DNA from: Tritrichomonas musculus
Lineage: Eukaryota; Parabasalia; Tritrichomonadida; Tritrichomonadidae
Reading direction: 5' to 3'
Length of the DNA stretch: 64,000 nucleotides
Assembly (NCBI GenBank): GCA_039105265.1
Contig: JAPFFF010000003.1
Coordinates: 1,550,001-1,614,000, forward strand
In this document: piece after piece, positions 17,746 through 27,972 of the stretch
Position numbering within the stretch: the stretch's first letter is position 1
How the letters are laid out: each line of letters starts with the position of its first letter
The notes under the pieces: model-generated
The model's input: the letters and a program-made list of their open reading frames with translations, nothing else
Databases searched by the model: none
Told to the model about the DNA's origin: nothing
Position numbers and translations under genes: made by a program

Positions 17746-19151
17746 ATGATAAAAAAAAATAATAGAAAAATGCAATTATATGTTGCCATTTCTATTTATA
17801 AAATAGCTTTTTTAAAAAAAAAAAATTTGATGTTTATCAAAATTGATAAAAAGTATTCATTTAAACTTTTTGAATACCAAAAAAGGTATCTCAGAGCCAC
17901 CCTAGTACGACCAATTCCATTCAAAATATCAGCAATTCAATCTGAGAAATGAAACGGCCAACTGATATAAATCATGATATGCTTGTGGGTTGGATTTTAT
18001 AATTTTTTTGTATTATTATTTCTATAGCTAAGCCTGGTTTAAAATAGAAGTGAAGAGTATATTGAAATGAATTTGTTGATTTCATATTACTTTGAAACAA
18101 TTTTGATTTCTCATGGTGCACATGAACCAGGGAAATAAAGAGATGTGTAATTCAATCTCACTATATTTTTCTTATTTGTGCCATGTTTATCAAATGTGCT
18201 TAGAATTCTTTTTTAGTTGCATTAATATGTTTGATAACTTGCTCACATGTAGGACCAAAACTGATAACAAAAAACTCTGGAAGAGAGATTTGTAGGCCTA
18301 AAAAAAGGAGTGTCTTAAAATTATCTCCCTTTTATATAGAAGAAATTGAGAAAGATGGCAATTTTGCAACGATGCGAGATGAACTCTCTTTAAGATTATT
18401 TAACACATTCAACCTGCATCTTTTAGGTGAAAACAAGCATTATCAATTTTTTTCATTTCAGTTCATATTTGTTCTTTTCTTAACAGTCATTCAATCACTT
18501 AATTTAACAGCACATGCTAGAGTTGAGTTATGTAAAAATTTTAAAATAATAAATAATTTTAAAAATATTTATTATATAATGAGAAGATTCAAAACGTATT
18601 TAGGTGACTGGCAAAGAACAAAAGTGAAAGGGCTTTCAGTAGTGAATTTTATTGATAATAATAATTATATAAGAATAATCAATAATCTTTTCTGTTATTC
18701 TTTTGCATTTATTTATTGTAGTGAAGACTTAAATACATCTCGATTAAGTACTCATCCACTTGAATTAAAATTTGGCGAAATAAGGCAAGGATCTCAAGGG
18801 AAAGACACGTCACAATATGCAATCTTGATTTTATCAAAAAGTATGAATCGTGATGAATTGTTAAATCCAAATCCTGTAAGAGGTAGATGTAAAGTATCAG
18901 GAAGCACCAATAATTCAGAGTGGACATTAAATCTTCCCAATGATATCAATTTTTCGGTCATTCCAAATGAATTAGTTCAAATTTGTAATAACGAAATGAC
19001 GAATGACCAATTTATAGAATCACATACATGGAGATTAACTTTGTTTCTATTTGAAAATACTCCAACATATATACCTAATATATCCAATTCAAATACTGGT
19101 TCAAGAATTATTAGTAGAATACACAACCATGAAAAGAAAAAGCCATCATAA
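17746..19151 (+). pseudogene. Degenerate multi-copy-type gene, family not recognised
   Basis: The longest intact part is an ORF from 18204 to 19151 with no ATG near its start (it can be read from a TTG at 18231). It contains LKLSPFYIEEIEKDGNFATMRDELSLRLFNTFNLHLL, a hydrophobic helix (FIFVLFLTVIQSLNL), YIMRRFKTYLGDWQRTKVKGL and HPLELKFGEIRQGSQGKDTSQYA; the last motif is reminiscent of a conserved block in several transposase-derived proteins, but I cannot name it. Upstream, 17746-17952 (YLRATLVRPIPFKISAIQSEK) and a stretch reading RPTDINHDMLVGW at about 17951-17997 look like earlier parts of the same protein in other frames. I interpret this as a frameshifted, inactive copy of a repeat-family gene. 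Confidence 0.5.
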
Positions 19152-19468
19152 TAACAATCATAGATGACAAGTAGATTTTGGTTTAATGAGGTTCTATATA
19201 TTATATTAAGCTCAAATTAAAATTTGTAAAATGTTCAAAGTTTTCATTTTAAATAGCTATGTGGTCATGTACCCCTTAAAAAGTGATGGAATTATCTTAT
19301 TCAAAGTATTGTCTATTTAATCATTCAAAATTTACCTAATAAAAAAAAATTTTCATCTCATATTTTGGAGTACTTTTCATAAGATGATCGTAATTTTAAA
19401 AATAATATTGAATTTTTGAATAAGTGATCGTTAGGCAAAAGCTCAAATTATATATTATGCAATTTAGC

Positions 19469-19664
19469 CTTCCACCTGCGGCTATCACTTCTCAGCTGCA
19501 GGTGGAACTAATTACGCGAATTAAACTTCCACCTGCAGCTATCGCAGTTTAGCTGCAGGTGGAAGTAATTACTTAAATGTACCATTTCAAACTTCCACCT
19601 GCAGCTATCACTTCTCAGCTGCAGGTGGAACTAATTACGCGAATTAAACTTCCACCTGCAGCTA
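19469..19664. repeat. Array of GC-rich hairpins (3.5 units)
   Basis: Three hairpins and one half: stems at 19470-19483/19494-19507, 19526-19541/19550-19565 and 19593-19606/19617-19630, plus a left arm at 19649-19663. The arm is TTCCACCTGCAGCT with its exact complement AGCTGCAGGTGGAA (one G/A difference in the first left arm). Loops are TATCACTTCTC-like or TCGCAGTT. Spacers CTAATTACGCGAATTAAA recur, and a 60-bp block repeats exactly 123 bp apart (19482-19541 and 19605-19664). The array is far more G+C-rich than its surroundings. Function unknown. Confidence 0.95.
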
Positions 19665-19755
19665 AAAGTTTTAAATTTTTTTTTATTTATATTATTTTTC
19701 TTTTAGTTTTTATTTGTTTAAAATATTTTTTTTTTTAACATTATTTAACATAGGA

Positions 19756-19782
19756 CACTTTTTGAGCGAAGCTCAAAAAGTG
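19756..19782. repeat. 12-bp perfect hairpin CACTTTTTGAGC/GCTCAAAAAGTG
   Basis: The two 12-bp arms are separated by GAA. A closely related hairpin with the same CACTTTTTGA core is at 58685-58712, and the same core occurs in the arms of the fold-back element at 59557-59817. Confidence 0.9.
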
Positions 19783-20527
19783 GCCATTCTTGTATGATAT
19801 TAAGTTTACTTACTAAATGATGATATTCTAAATATTTAAAGTTTTATTTCATAAAATCTTATAATATTTATACTATATTTAAAGACTATTTTATAAATAA
19901 ATAATTTTTAAAAAAACTTAGTTATTTTATAAGCGGATAATTAAAAAATAAATTTTTTCAAATTTCTTTTCAAATATCAACATTTAATATTTTCTTATAT
20001 CACAAGAAATAAAATAATATAGATTAAAATTATGTATTTTTTATATTTTTTGTATAATATATACATATATAAATTTTTATTTTTAATTTATATTTATTTT
20101 CTGATGATATAAATGCAAACCACATTCATATCATTTTTTTTCAATAAAAAAAAAGGTGAAGTCGTATTGAATTTTTATATGCCTATAAAATTCTTTTATA
20201 CTAGGATTATTTGTATTTAAATAATCATTTATTTATAAAAAGTACTTTAGTAAGAATGATAATATTGTTTTATTAACTTATATTAATAGATTATTAATAT
20301 TTCAATTTCCAAGTGCTATTATTATTTCAATGAATCATATCATATCATTATCTCTAATACTAGAACACTTAACTTTTTTCAAAATGCAATTTAACTATCT
20401 TCCATTAAATTCAGACGCCTTAGATATATAAAAAATTAATTAACTAAAATATTACTTATATTTATATTTATATAAATAATAATATATATATTTAATTTTA
20501 TGCTTAGGGAAATAAAACAAATTCAAA

Positions 20528-21994
20528 TATAGTTGGTGGACATAATTCTGTTTTGGAGACATAATTATGTTTTCACATCATTTCTATATATTCAAATTGG
20601 ACTTTTAAAAAAACAATTGTAGAACAATTAATATCATATTGGATACATTCTATTCCCCGATTTTCATTCACTTTTATCAAACTAAATTTGATCATAAATA
20701 TGATATCGAATTTTTAATTTCTGAATATTTTTTTATTATTTAAAAAAAATTATAATTTACTTTTCATCTATAATTAAAATGTATCATTATTATTTATTGA
20801 AATAAAATAGATAATTAGAAAAAATGGTTTCATTTTCATTTCACTACTCAAAAAACTCATTTCATATCACATTTCATGCTTTTACCATAAAAAAAAGGTT
20901 GTTTTAATTTGCTCTAACATAGTTATTATTTTAGAATATAATGTATATATTATATTTTAGAAAAAAATTTATTGAAATAATAATTATATAAAAAGAAAAA
21001 GTGTTTTCAAAATATGACAAAAATCATTCATACAAAATTACTAATTTTGAAAAATGAGTTTATTTTATTTCAAATTAGATGCAGTATTAATCATATATAT
21101 GATGCATATAATATATTAAATATAATAATATGGTTGAAAAAGAATCAATCTTGGAAAAATTTCATTTTTCTTTTTTTCATTCAAAATCATTCATAAATCA
21201 CTCATGCATAATTGATATGATTTCAGAATTACATTATTTGATAACACATACAATGAAATATATTATTAATCCTCTAAAAATCATTGTTGCCCATCAAGAT
21301 TTCAGGTTTTTCTAAGAAATATACAAATTTCACTTTTTTATTTTTTCTATTATAATAGCATTAAAAATAGCAATTAATCAATAAATATTAGGTAAGTATA
21401 GAAGAACTATTAAATAAATGAAAATAATTTCTCAATGTCTAAAATTGAAAGTCTTTTTAAGTTATTTCAGAAGTTACTCTTTTTCATCAAGGTAATAGAT
21501 CTTGAGTAGAACCGCCAATTTTATTCTTTCAATATCATTATACTATTTGCATTATATCAAATATTTAAATAAAAATTTAAAAGTTTTTATTTTTTATTGG
21601 AAAAAAACAAAAAAGTGATATGATTTTTAACTTTATTTTGTGCCTCAAAATTTTCTTATATGAAAGTTTTTAGATATCAATTATCTGACAAAATTATATC
21701 ATTACTGATTATGAATTAATGATATTATTATTAAATCCCAAGTTTCAATTATTGAGAAAAAAATAAGCATTTTGACTTTTTTTTACATTAATGGCAAAAT
21801 TTCATATAAATCACAAATATAATAGCTCATTTAATTAAATAATGATGTACATAAAATACATTAATAAAGTATATAATATTATCAAATTATCTTTAAAAAG
21901 TATTGAGAAAAATGTGTTTTATTTTTGTGTACCATTCAAAAAGTTGAGCAAACATGATTATGTCCCAAAAACATAATTATGTCCACCAACTATA
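20528..21994. mobile_element. 1.47-kb non-coding element with 47-bp inverted ends
   Basis: Left end (20528-20574) begins TATAGTTGGTGGACATAATT; the right end (21948-21994), on the minus strand, begins identically. Over 47 bp there are 5 differences. Each end contains the sub-repeat GGACATAAT...GGACATAAT (GACATAATTATGTTTT). The outermost TA may be a TA target duplication, suggesting a Tc1/mariner-type relative (inference). The interior holds only small random-looking ORFs, so it is non-autonomous. Confidence 0.8.
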
Positions 21995-22036
21995 TATACA
22001 TTTGTATATAACATATCACAAAACATCTTCAAAAAA

Positions 22037-23173
22037 TACCGTATATTTAAAAACCTCATACTACTCTCAATATAACTTCATACTAAATCCATTCAATTAT
22101 TGAAATTTATTATAGTTTAATACAAATATTTCAATTGTAAAGAATTTTTGAGAAACTACTGTGAAGTTTATTCATTGAAAATTTTTAATTTTAACAAATG
22201 AAGTAAAAAAATATACGTTGATTTTCATTTTTATTATATGAATCAATTTAATTGGACAGATGAAGAAAAAACTACTTTTTCCAGAGAACAAATCCAGATA
22301 TGTGAAATGAAAAGGTAAGGACTGAAACAAGAATATATTGAAAATACTTTTGGTCTCACACCTCAATCTATTTCAACTGCCATTTGTGCAACTCTCTCAG
22401 GAAATCGTTGGCTTCCTCATAGCGAATCAGGAGGAAATATACCTTACATTGGAGATGTTGACACTATTATATTTAAGAAACAAATAGACGAATATGGTTT
22501 GAACCTCAGATAGACGAAAATAGATTAAAAATTTATGAGAAAAATTACAAAATTCATTATAATAATGTAAATCAGATTCCAAAAATCCATCCAAGTTCTT
22601 TTAATAATTTAAAAAGAAAAGAAATATCTAAAGGAAATGTTCTTTCAAATTTTCCAAGTCTAATGAGTCCTATTAGATTCACAAGAAATGCCTTTTTAAA
22701 ATGTACAATTTGATTGATTAAAAATTTTTAATAAGAAATTGGTTTATATTAAAAAATTATGAAAAAATCGTTTTAATTTTGGATTTTATTCAAATTTTGG
22801 TAATTTTAATACCTCTTTCATAAAAAAAAAAAAAAAAAAAAAACAATAATATCATTGAAAATACCAAAAGAAGAGAAGCAGTCAAAAAGCAAATAAAAGT
22901 AAATCATAATAGTTTTCGTTAAACTACATTACGAGAAACTTAATTTTTATAGCAAATAGATCTGATAATATTGCAAGTTGCCTAAATCGAAAATATATTG
23001 TTACTAGATCATCAAAAAATTAATAATAATATTTTTTAGATAAAGATAATGTATTATTTCTTTTAAATTTTTGGAGATATGCTTAATTTTCTTTGTTATA
23101 AAGATCATTCAATTTCATTCAAATCTAGTATGAAGTTATTTGAGAGCAATATTAGGTTTTTCAAGGTACGGTA
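22037..23173. mobile_element. Non-autonomous TACCGTA element, copy 1 (uninterrupted)
   Basis: 1137 bp starting TACCGTATATTTAAAAACCT and ending so that its complement starts TACCGTACCTTGAAAAACCT; imperfect inverted ends extend about 48 bp and include AACTTCATACTA on both sides. A near-identical copy lies at 55823-57815. Inside is a remnant of a transposase (see 22238-22713). The terminal TA is compatible with TA target duplication. It differs from copy 2 by a handful of substitutions and by poly-A length (22 versus about 17). Confidence 0.9.
22238..22713 (+). pseudogene. Transposase remnant: N-terminal HTH segment fused to C-terminal tail
   Basis: From ATG at 22238: MNQFNWTDEEKTTFSREQ, then after a TAA (22316-22318) GLKQEYIENTFGLTPQSIST and NRWLPHSESGGNIPYIGDVDT, the helix-turn-helix start of a trichomonad Tc1/pogo-like transposase family as I remember it. 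After a TAG the sequence jumps to a tail FPSLMSPIRFTRNAFLKCTI ending with TGA (22711-22713). The whole catalytic part is missing, so this is an internal deletion derivative. The same two stop codons are present in copy 2. Confidence 0.7.
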
Positions 23174-23669
23174 ATCTGGAAAAACATTCAATTTTTTAAA
23201 ATTGAATGAAAGCGATATTTATATCCTATTTGATAATATAATAATAATTATTTCATATAATTATTATTTTTATTATTTATATATTTATGATAATCATAAC
23301 TACTAATATAAACAATTGTGGTATAAGTTAAAAATATATTAATCAGAAAAAATTAGTATTTTACTCATTAATAAATTTCAAAGAAAAAAATAAACGAATT
23401 ATTTATTAATTGAATTTCACAATTCAGCAAAAATTTAAATATCTTAAAAAATAGTAAATTAATTTGATATAATAGTTTTTATAAACATTATTAATGATGT
23501 ATATAAAATTATTATATGCATTAAAATTTATAACTGTTGGCCAATAATATAAAAGGTAGAGTTTCTACACACATCTAAAATGTAACTATGACTTCAATTC
23601 GTTGAATTGAAATTGAAAAAAGTTAAAAAGAGACATATTTTTGGACGATCTTTTTCAATGTCATTTGCC

Positions 23670-23760
23670 ACGTTGACGTTGACATCATTTCAACGTTGAC
23701 AACTTTGATAACGAGTAGCTTTTAAACGGTCTCTCCGTTATCAATTTTTTCAACGTTGAC
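23670..23760. repeat. Cluster of ACGTTGAC words around an inverted repeat
   Basis: ACGTTGAC occurs at 23670-23677, 23676-23683, 23693-23700 and 23753-23760 (the last two as CAACGTTGAC). Between them GATAACG (23707-23713) and CGTTATC (23736-23742) are inverted, flanking AACGGTCTCTCCGTT. The complement of the latter, AACGGAGAGACCGTT, nearly equals AACGGAGAGACGGTT in the left end of the element at 5744. It may be a stray transposon end. Confidence 0.6.
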
Positions 23761-23951
23761 CATCAATGAACATTGAATCTATCAAAAAATTTCAATCACT
23801 AATACTTTAAGGAAAACAACATATCTTTATTTTTAATTTCATATTTGTTTATAAATTTCATGTAAAAATATTTTTTAATATGATATAAATGTTTTTGTTA
23901 AAAAAAGAATCATCAATATAATATCTAATCTACGATCAAATAAATAGTGCT

Positions 23952-23987
23952 ATTGTCAAAAGGAGTTTTGTACAAACTTTTGACAAT
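23952..23987. repeat. 11-bp perfect inverted repeat ATTGTCAAAAG/CTTTTGACAAT
   Basis: Arms at 23952-23962 and 23977-23987; the loop itself contains the palindrome TTTGTACAAA. It lies about 150 bp beyond the 3' end of the minus-strand ARM-like gene. Confidence 0.8.
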
Positions 23988-24140
23988 GACAATCGTTTTT
24001 TATGGCCTAATGCTAAAAAAGTTAATTCATCAAAACAAATAAAAAATTTAATCAGTTAATATATAAATATTAACTTTATTTTAACATACATCATTTTCGT
24101 AAATCATATAATAAAAGATAACAAAACTAATAAAAGCTAT

Positions 24141-25598
24141 TTATGGGGCTGGACTAATCAAGGCTTTTGCTTTTGATAAAATTTCTTGAGCAACCAATCC
24201 ACTCTCTGTTTCAACATTAGCACTCATATTTTGCAATTCTTCCATTAAAGATTGGGCCCCGAACAAAGATTCAAGTACACAAACATTTCTTTCCGCATCA
24301 GCAATATCTAAGATTTCTTTTATATTTTTTGTTGCTTCCTCGAGAAGATCATCAGGAATAGCTCCAAAAGCCTCACCAAGATATTCAAATAAACCATTTT
24401 TAACAAGCAAGTTTTTTTGTTCCGTTGTTGAATATTTAATAATCTCCAAAAGGGCCATAAGTGAGCTATTAAAAGCATTAAATTGACTTTGGTCATTTAA
24501 AAATGAAAAAATATTTTCAACAATTCCACTTTGATAGAGGATCTGAGTAGCTTCTTTCCCACAAGATGCGATTTGCTTCATAACATCAATTGCAAAACAG
24601 GAAACATCGTAATCAATACCATTATTATTATTATCTGTGTTTCCTGCCTCAGCCTTTTGATTAGATATATCGCTTTGCCTTATTTTCATGCAACTGGAGA
24701 TGAATGGTAATAAATCATTATTAACAATAACGCGAACAGCATTATGCGTTTGATAAGAAACCATATTTAATATCTTTAATTCGAGGATCCTTTCGTCTCG
24801 GTCTTTTGGAGGTGTTTGGAAAGGTGTTGAGAAATATTGATGATATGCAATTAATTCAAGAAGAGATTTATTTTTGGATAGGGAATTCATTAAAAATATA
24901 AGACATGCATTTCGAACAGAAGGGCGAAGTCCTAATTGCGAAAGATTAAATATCGTCAATAAAAAACTTGAAATAAAATCAAAAAAAACTGGCTCGTCAT
25001 AAAGAGCAAATGAAGATAAAAATATAATATTATACTCAAGATTATAAGAATCCACTTGTAAAAGAGATTCAACAGAGACATATTGACCATTTGTGAGTTT
25101 CTCAAGAACCAAATGCGCGCAATGAGAACTACTTCTTACGATATGATAAAGTGAGGTTAGTGAAAAATGTAATTTTCGAAGGGTAAAAAAAATATATAAA
25201 AATGGCTCAGTTGAAAAAACTTCACTATTGAATGGTTCACCAAATTCTAATATCCTCTCAATTAACTTAAGAGTTCTTTCAATAACATCTTGGTTATTTG
25301 CAAAATTTTGAATTACATTGAGAAAAACTGCTGCTTGTTGATGACTAAGAACAACTTTTGTGTCAGAACAGAAGTTATATAGACCATCTATACCATTAAG
25401 CACAGTTTCAGGATTACTCATCATTGTTAGAAAAGGCTCAATTTCTTGTTTAGTTGAAAATTTATAGGGAACACCCGACGCCATAAATATGCGTTCTTCA
25501 AAGCGCTTATCAGATAAGCGTTCTCTTTGATAATTCTGGAATTTTATATAATTTGACAATTCTGTTAAATGAAAATTATAATTATCAAATTTGACCAT
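24141..25598 (-). CDS. Armadillo-like alpha-solenoid protein
   Basis: The frame can be read from a TTG, but the first ATG is at 25598 (MVKFDNYNF; 485 aa). After about 55 residues the protein is a run of hydrophobic helices of ARM/HEAT type (FLTMMSNPETVLNGIDGLYNFC, VRNACLIFLMNSLSKNKSLLELI, VIVNNDLLPFISSCMKI, FAIDVMKQIASCGKEATQILYQSGIVENIF, LLEIIKYSTTEQKNLLVKNGLFEYLGEAF). The pattern 'neighbour dies, gap remains, unit fails' is that of importin-alpha/beta-catenin repeats, but no IBB domain or Trp/Asn ladder is obvious, so importin-alpha is not claimed. GGCCAAATA in gene orientation lies 23 bp upstream (25622-25630). Divergent from the U18 host gene. Confidence 0.75.
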   Translation of the reverse strand: MVKFDNYNFHLTELSNYIKFQNYQRERLSDKRFEERIFMASGVPYKFSTKQEIEPFLTMMSNPETVLNGIDGLYNFCSDTKVVLSHQQAAVFLNVIQNFANNQDVIERTLKLIERILEFGEPFNSEVFSTEPFLYIFFTLRKLHFSLTSLYHIVRSSSHCAHLVLEKLTNGQYVSVESLLQVDSYNLEYNIIFLSSFALYDEPVFFDFISSFLLTIFNLSQLGLRPSVRNACLIFLMNSLSKNKSLLELIAYHQYFSTPFQTPPKDRDERILELKILNMVSYQTHNAVRVIVNNDLLPFISSCMKIRQSDISNQKAEAGNTDNNNNGIDYDVSCFAIDVMKQIASCGKEATQILYQSGIVENIFSFLNDQSQFNAFNSSLMALLEIIKYSTTEQKNLLVKNGLFEYLGEAFGAIPDDLLEEATKNIKEILDIADAERNVCVLESLFGAQSLMEELQNMSANVETESGLVAQEILSKAKALISPAP

Positions 25599-25646
25599 TT
25601 GAGCCAAAAAAAATCAGATTATATTTGGCCATATTTCAAAACCAAG

Positions 25647-25655
25647 GCCATATTA
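25647..25655 (+). promoter_or_regulatory. Initiator-like GCCATATTA before snoRNA host 2
   Basis: Identical 9-mer to that at 10955-10963 before snoRNA host 1, and at a comparable position relative to the intron donor (18 bp here, 49 bp there). GGCCATATT also occurs at 25627-25635. Role as transcription start is inference. Confidence 0.35.
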
Positions 25656-25673
25656 ATATTTGTTAAGAACGAA

Positions 25674-25773
25674 GTATGTATCTTTTATTTGCAATGATGA
25701 TCAAAATCCGTGTTTCTGCGCACTGATGATGATATTGTCTGAGCAAATCATTCTATTTTATACTAACATTCAG
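25674..25773 (+). other. Spliceosomal intron (100 bp) in a non-coding host transcript
   Basis: Donor GTATGT at 25674-25679 and acceptor block ACTAACATTCAG at 25762-25773, again 10 of 12 matches to the Trichomonas acceptor consensus. The region between the two flanking minus-strand genes has no plus-strand ORF, so the host is probably non-coding. It encloses the U18 snoRNA. Confidence 0.85.
25687..25748 (+). ncRNA. U18: U18 box C/D snoRNA (LSU rRNA 2'-O-methylation guide)
   Basis: A terminal stem ATTTGC (25687-25692)/GCAAAT (25743-25748) flanks box C ATGATGA (25694-25700) and box D CTGA (25739-25742). Inside, the guide TCCGTGTTT (25707-25715) is followed directly by a D'-like CTGC (25716-25719) and a C'-like TGATGAT (25724-25730). 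The guide complements AAACACGGA, the universally conserved LSU rRNA motif; the fifth base before D' pairs with the A of ACGG. By memory this is exactly how U18 (SNORD18) directs the Am649 modification of yeast 25S rRNA, and the TCCGTGTTT-CTG core is shared with human U18. The D' box has C instead of the final A. At 62 nt it is compact. Confidence 0.88.
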
Positions 25774-26135
25774 TTTTTTAATATAATTATATTTAATAGT
25801 TGTTACAAATAGAACTTGATTTCTTGTTTTATTACGTTCAATATAGTTAAATGAAAATTTATTCATTCTTATATAAACAATTATATTTTTCAGATTTGGT
25901 TTTTATTTTTTAATATATTTATCAAGCTTATAAAAAGGAAATCGCTGGCTTCCAAAATAACTTTAATGTTTTTAACATAAATCAATGAATTACTTCAAAT
26001 AAGAGATCGTCTATTTTTGAAAGATGCGATTTGTAAAAGAATATTGGGGAAAAAAATCTAAAATAATATTTTATTATTATACAATATAAATAACGAGTAA
26101 AAATAAAACAAATTAATATAAAATATTTCAGATTA
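25774..26135. other. Exon 2 of snoRNA host 2 and intergenic sequence
   Basis: A/T-rich, no ORF. The 3' end of the host transcript must fall here but no clear signal is visible. Confidence 0.4.
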
Positions 26136-27416
26136 TCAAGTCTTTTTGTGATCTTTTCTACATTCTTTCAGAAGTTCTGTATATTCTTGGGCTTCTGTCA
26201 TTCTTCTATCTTCATCTTTACGGCATTCTGGCAATTTTTCCACAATTTCATCTCTTATTTTGTCAATTTTAGGCTGAAGTTCTTTGATTTCTTTTTTATA
26301 TCCATCTATTTCAGTAGCAAATGCGTTATTTACGCTATTTATACCTTCTTTTGGTTTTTCAAGACCTGCACTCCTTAATTCAAGTTCAAGTCTTTCTTCA
26401 AATGGGTGACTCATATAATCGTCAAATTCAAGTTGTGGAAGTAAAACATGAATAGGAAGAAAATCTTCATTAAGTAAATCATTTTTTTCTTCTGATTCTG
26501 GTAAAGGTTTTGCTTCAACAAAAGCAGAAAGTAAACAGTGCAATATACTCTTGTTGTGTTTTTGCATCTCTTCAATTTGAAATGGCGGGGTTCGTTTTAC
26601 CCAATAGTCAGATATATCATCTGGAGCAGGTGGCTTTCCAGGTGGCATTAAAATTTGATTGCTTTTTGATTTTTTTGTTTCTTTTTGCGAATTTTTAACA
26701 ATTTCACGTAATCTATCACTCCAATGCTGCTTCATTGGATTATTGACAACTAATGCATCTGTATCAATTGGACGGCAAATATCATCGATTTCTTCAACCG
26801 TTGGAAGAGGTAAAAAAAGAGGTGCAGACCTATTCCAAATATCAAGAGCATTACCTGAAGTTGGCGTAATGTTTCTGTCTATTGCACGTGCACTTCGCTC
26901 ATTTCGAACTTTTGGATTTGGGTTTAATGATCGATCGTTCCTTGAAGATGTTTTCTGTGTTTGATCTGTGCTTTTTGGTTGTATAATTCTCGTATTAATA
27001 GAAGTACTAACTTCAGGTTTACTTTTTTGATTTGCTGTTGGAATATGATTAGTACTAATTACAGGTTTTTGATTATTATTATTAGTCGTATTGCTAGTAC
27101 TGGTGGATGTTGGAACAGCAGGAAAAGATAAATGCGTTACATTTGATGTTACCTGATTCTGATTGCAGATACCAACTAATTCTTCAAAATCCTTTTTTTT
27201 ATTTTTGAAATCCTTATGCGACTTATTTAAACAAAGTTTAGTATGCAACAATTCTTCTTTCATCTTTTTAAAATCATCTAATTGCATATTTGGAGCTTGC
27301 TGGCGATAATATTGTTTACACTTAGGCATATCGTCTGTATTGATTATAAATTTATCAGCTTCAATCAAATGTTCACCAGTATTAGAATTGTTTGGTCTTG
27401 TTATAATTGTTTGCAT
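26136..27416 (-). CDS. ADA3-like subunit of a SAGA/ADA histone acetyltransferase complex
   Basis: 426 aa from an ATG. The N-terminal 80 residues are helical (FKKMKEELLHTKLCLNKSHKDFKNKKKDF), residues about 95-180 are Asn/Thr/Ser-rich and disordered, and the C-terminal 200 residues fit the Ada3 pattern: WSDRLREIVKN, a segment with LLNEDFLPIHVLLPQLE, then HPFEERLELELRSAGLEKP (the 'LE.RL..EL...GL' signature), and a terminal long coiled coil (EIDGYKKEIKELQPKIDKI...EAQEYTELLKECRKDHKKT). Ada3 joins Ada2 and Gcn5 in nuclear acetyltransferase modules. The assignment rests on the remembered C-terminal signature, so it is moderate; a generic coiled-coil protein is the alternative. Confidence 0.6.
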   Translation of the reverse strand: MQTIITRPNNSNTGEHLIEADKFIINTDDMPKCKQYYRQQAPNMQLDDFKKMKEELLHTKLCLNKSHKDFKNKKKDFEELVGICNQNQVTSNVTHLSFPAVPTSTSTSNTTNNNNQKPVISTNHIPTANQKSKPEVSTSINTRIIQPKSTDQTQKTSSRNDRSLNPNPKVRNERSARAIDRNITPTSGNALDIWNRSAPLFLPLPTVEEIDDICRPIDTDALVVNNPMKQHWSDRLREIVKNSQKETKKSKSNQILMPPGKPPAPDDISDYWVKRTPPFQIEEMQKHNKSILHCLLSAFVEAKPLPESEEKNDLLNEDFLPIHVLLPQLEFDDYMSHPFEERLELELRSAGLEKPKEGINSVNNAFATEIDGYKKEIKELQPKIDKIRDEIVEKLPECRKDEDRRMTEAQEYTELLKECRKDHKKT

Positions 27417-27972
27417 ACAATTTTTGTTATTAAAAAATGCAAATACAGTCGAAAAATTTTTTAATTCTTAAGAAAAGAATAAAGAGAGTAATAATTGACC
27501 ATATCTATTAATAATAAAGGTGAAAACAGATGGCAAAATGCATTTGATTCGAGAAAACAAAGATTAAAAGTATTCCTTATTAAGAAATAATATATTCATT
27601 TAAATAATTACAATAATAATATCTTTAATAATAATATTTTACATAAATATAAATATAAATTTCACATTTCAATATATCTATATTTAAACTCTATTATATT
27701 AAAAAAATCAATGAAGATGAAGTGCGGTGTAAATTTGATATCCAACACTCAAAATGTAAAAATGATAAAGTTGAATTTGTGTGAATGCAGTAAGGTTAAA
27801 ATATATATCAAAACATATTAAAAAATATGTTGAGAATCATAAAATCTCTATAATTGACTTACAAACATGATGGACATGAAAAAAAATAATATTTGATTGA
27901 TGGACTGATTTTGTTCTACTTTCATAGAATGGAAATATACAAAATATTACTCACAAACAAATAATTAATTTA
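27417..27972. other. Intergenic, nothing recognised
   Basis: 555 bp, A/T-rich, between two minus-strand genes. No ORF, intron signal or inverted repeat found. Confidence 0.45.

Noticed and set aside
20905..20915. CTAACATAG as an intron acceptor
   Set aside because: No GTATGT donor lies within a reasonable distance upstream and no gene is nearby.
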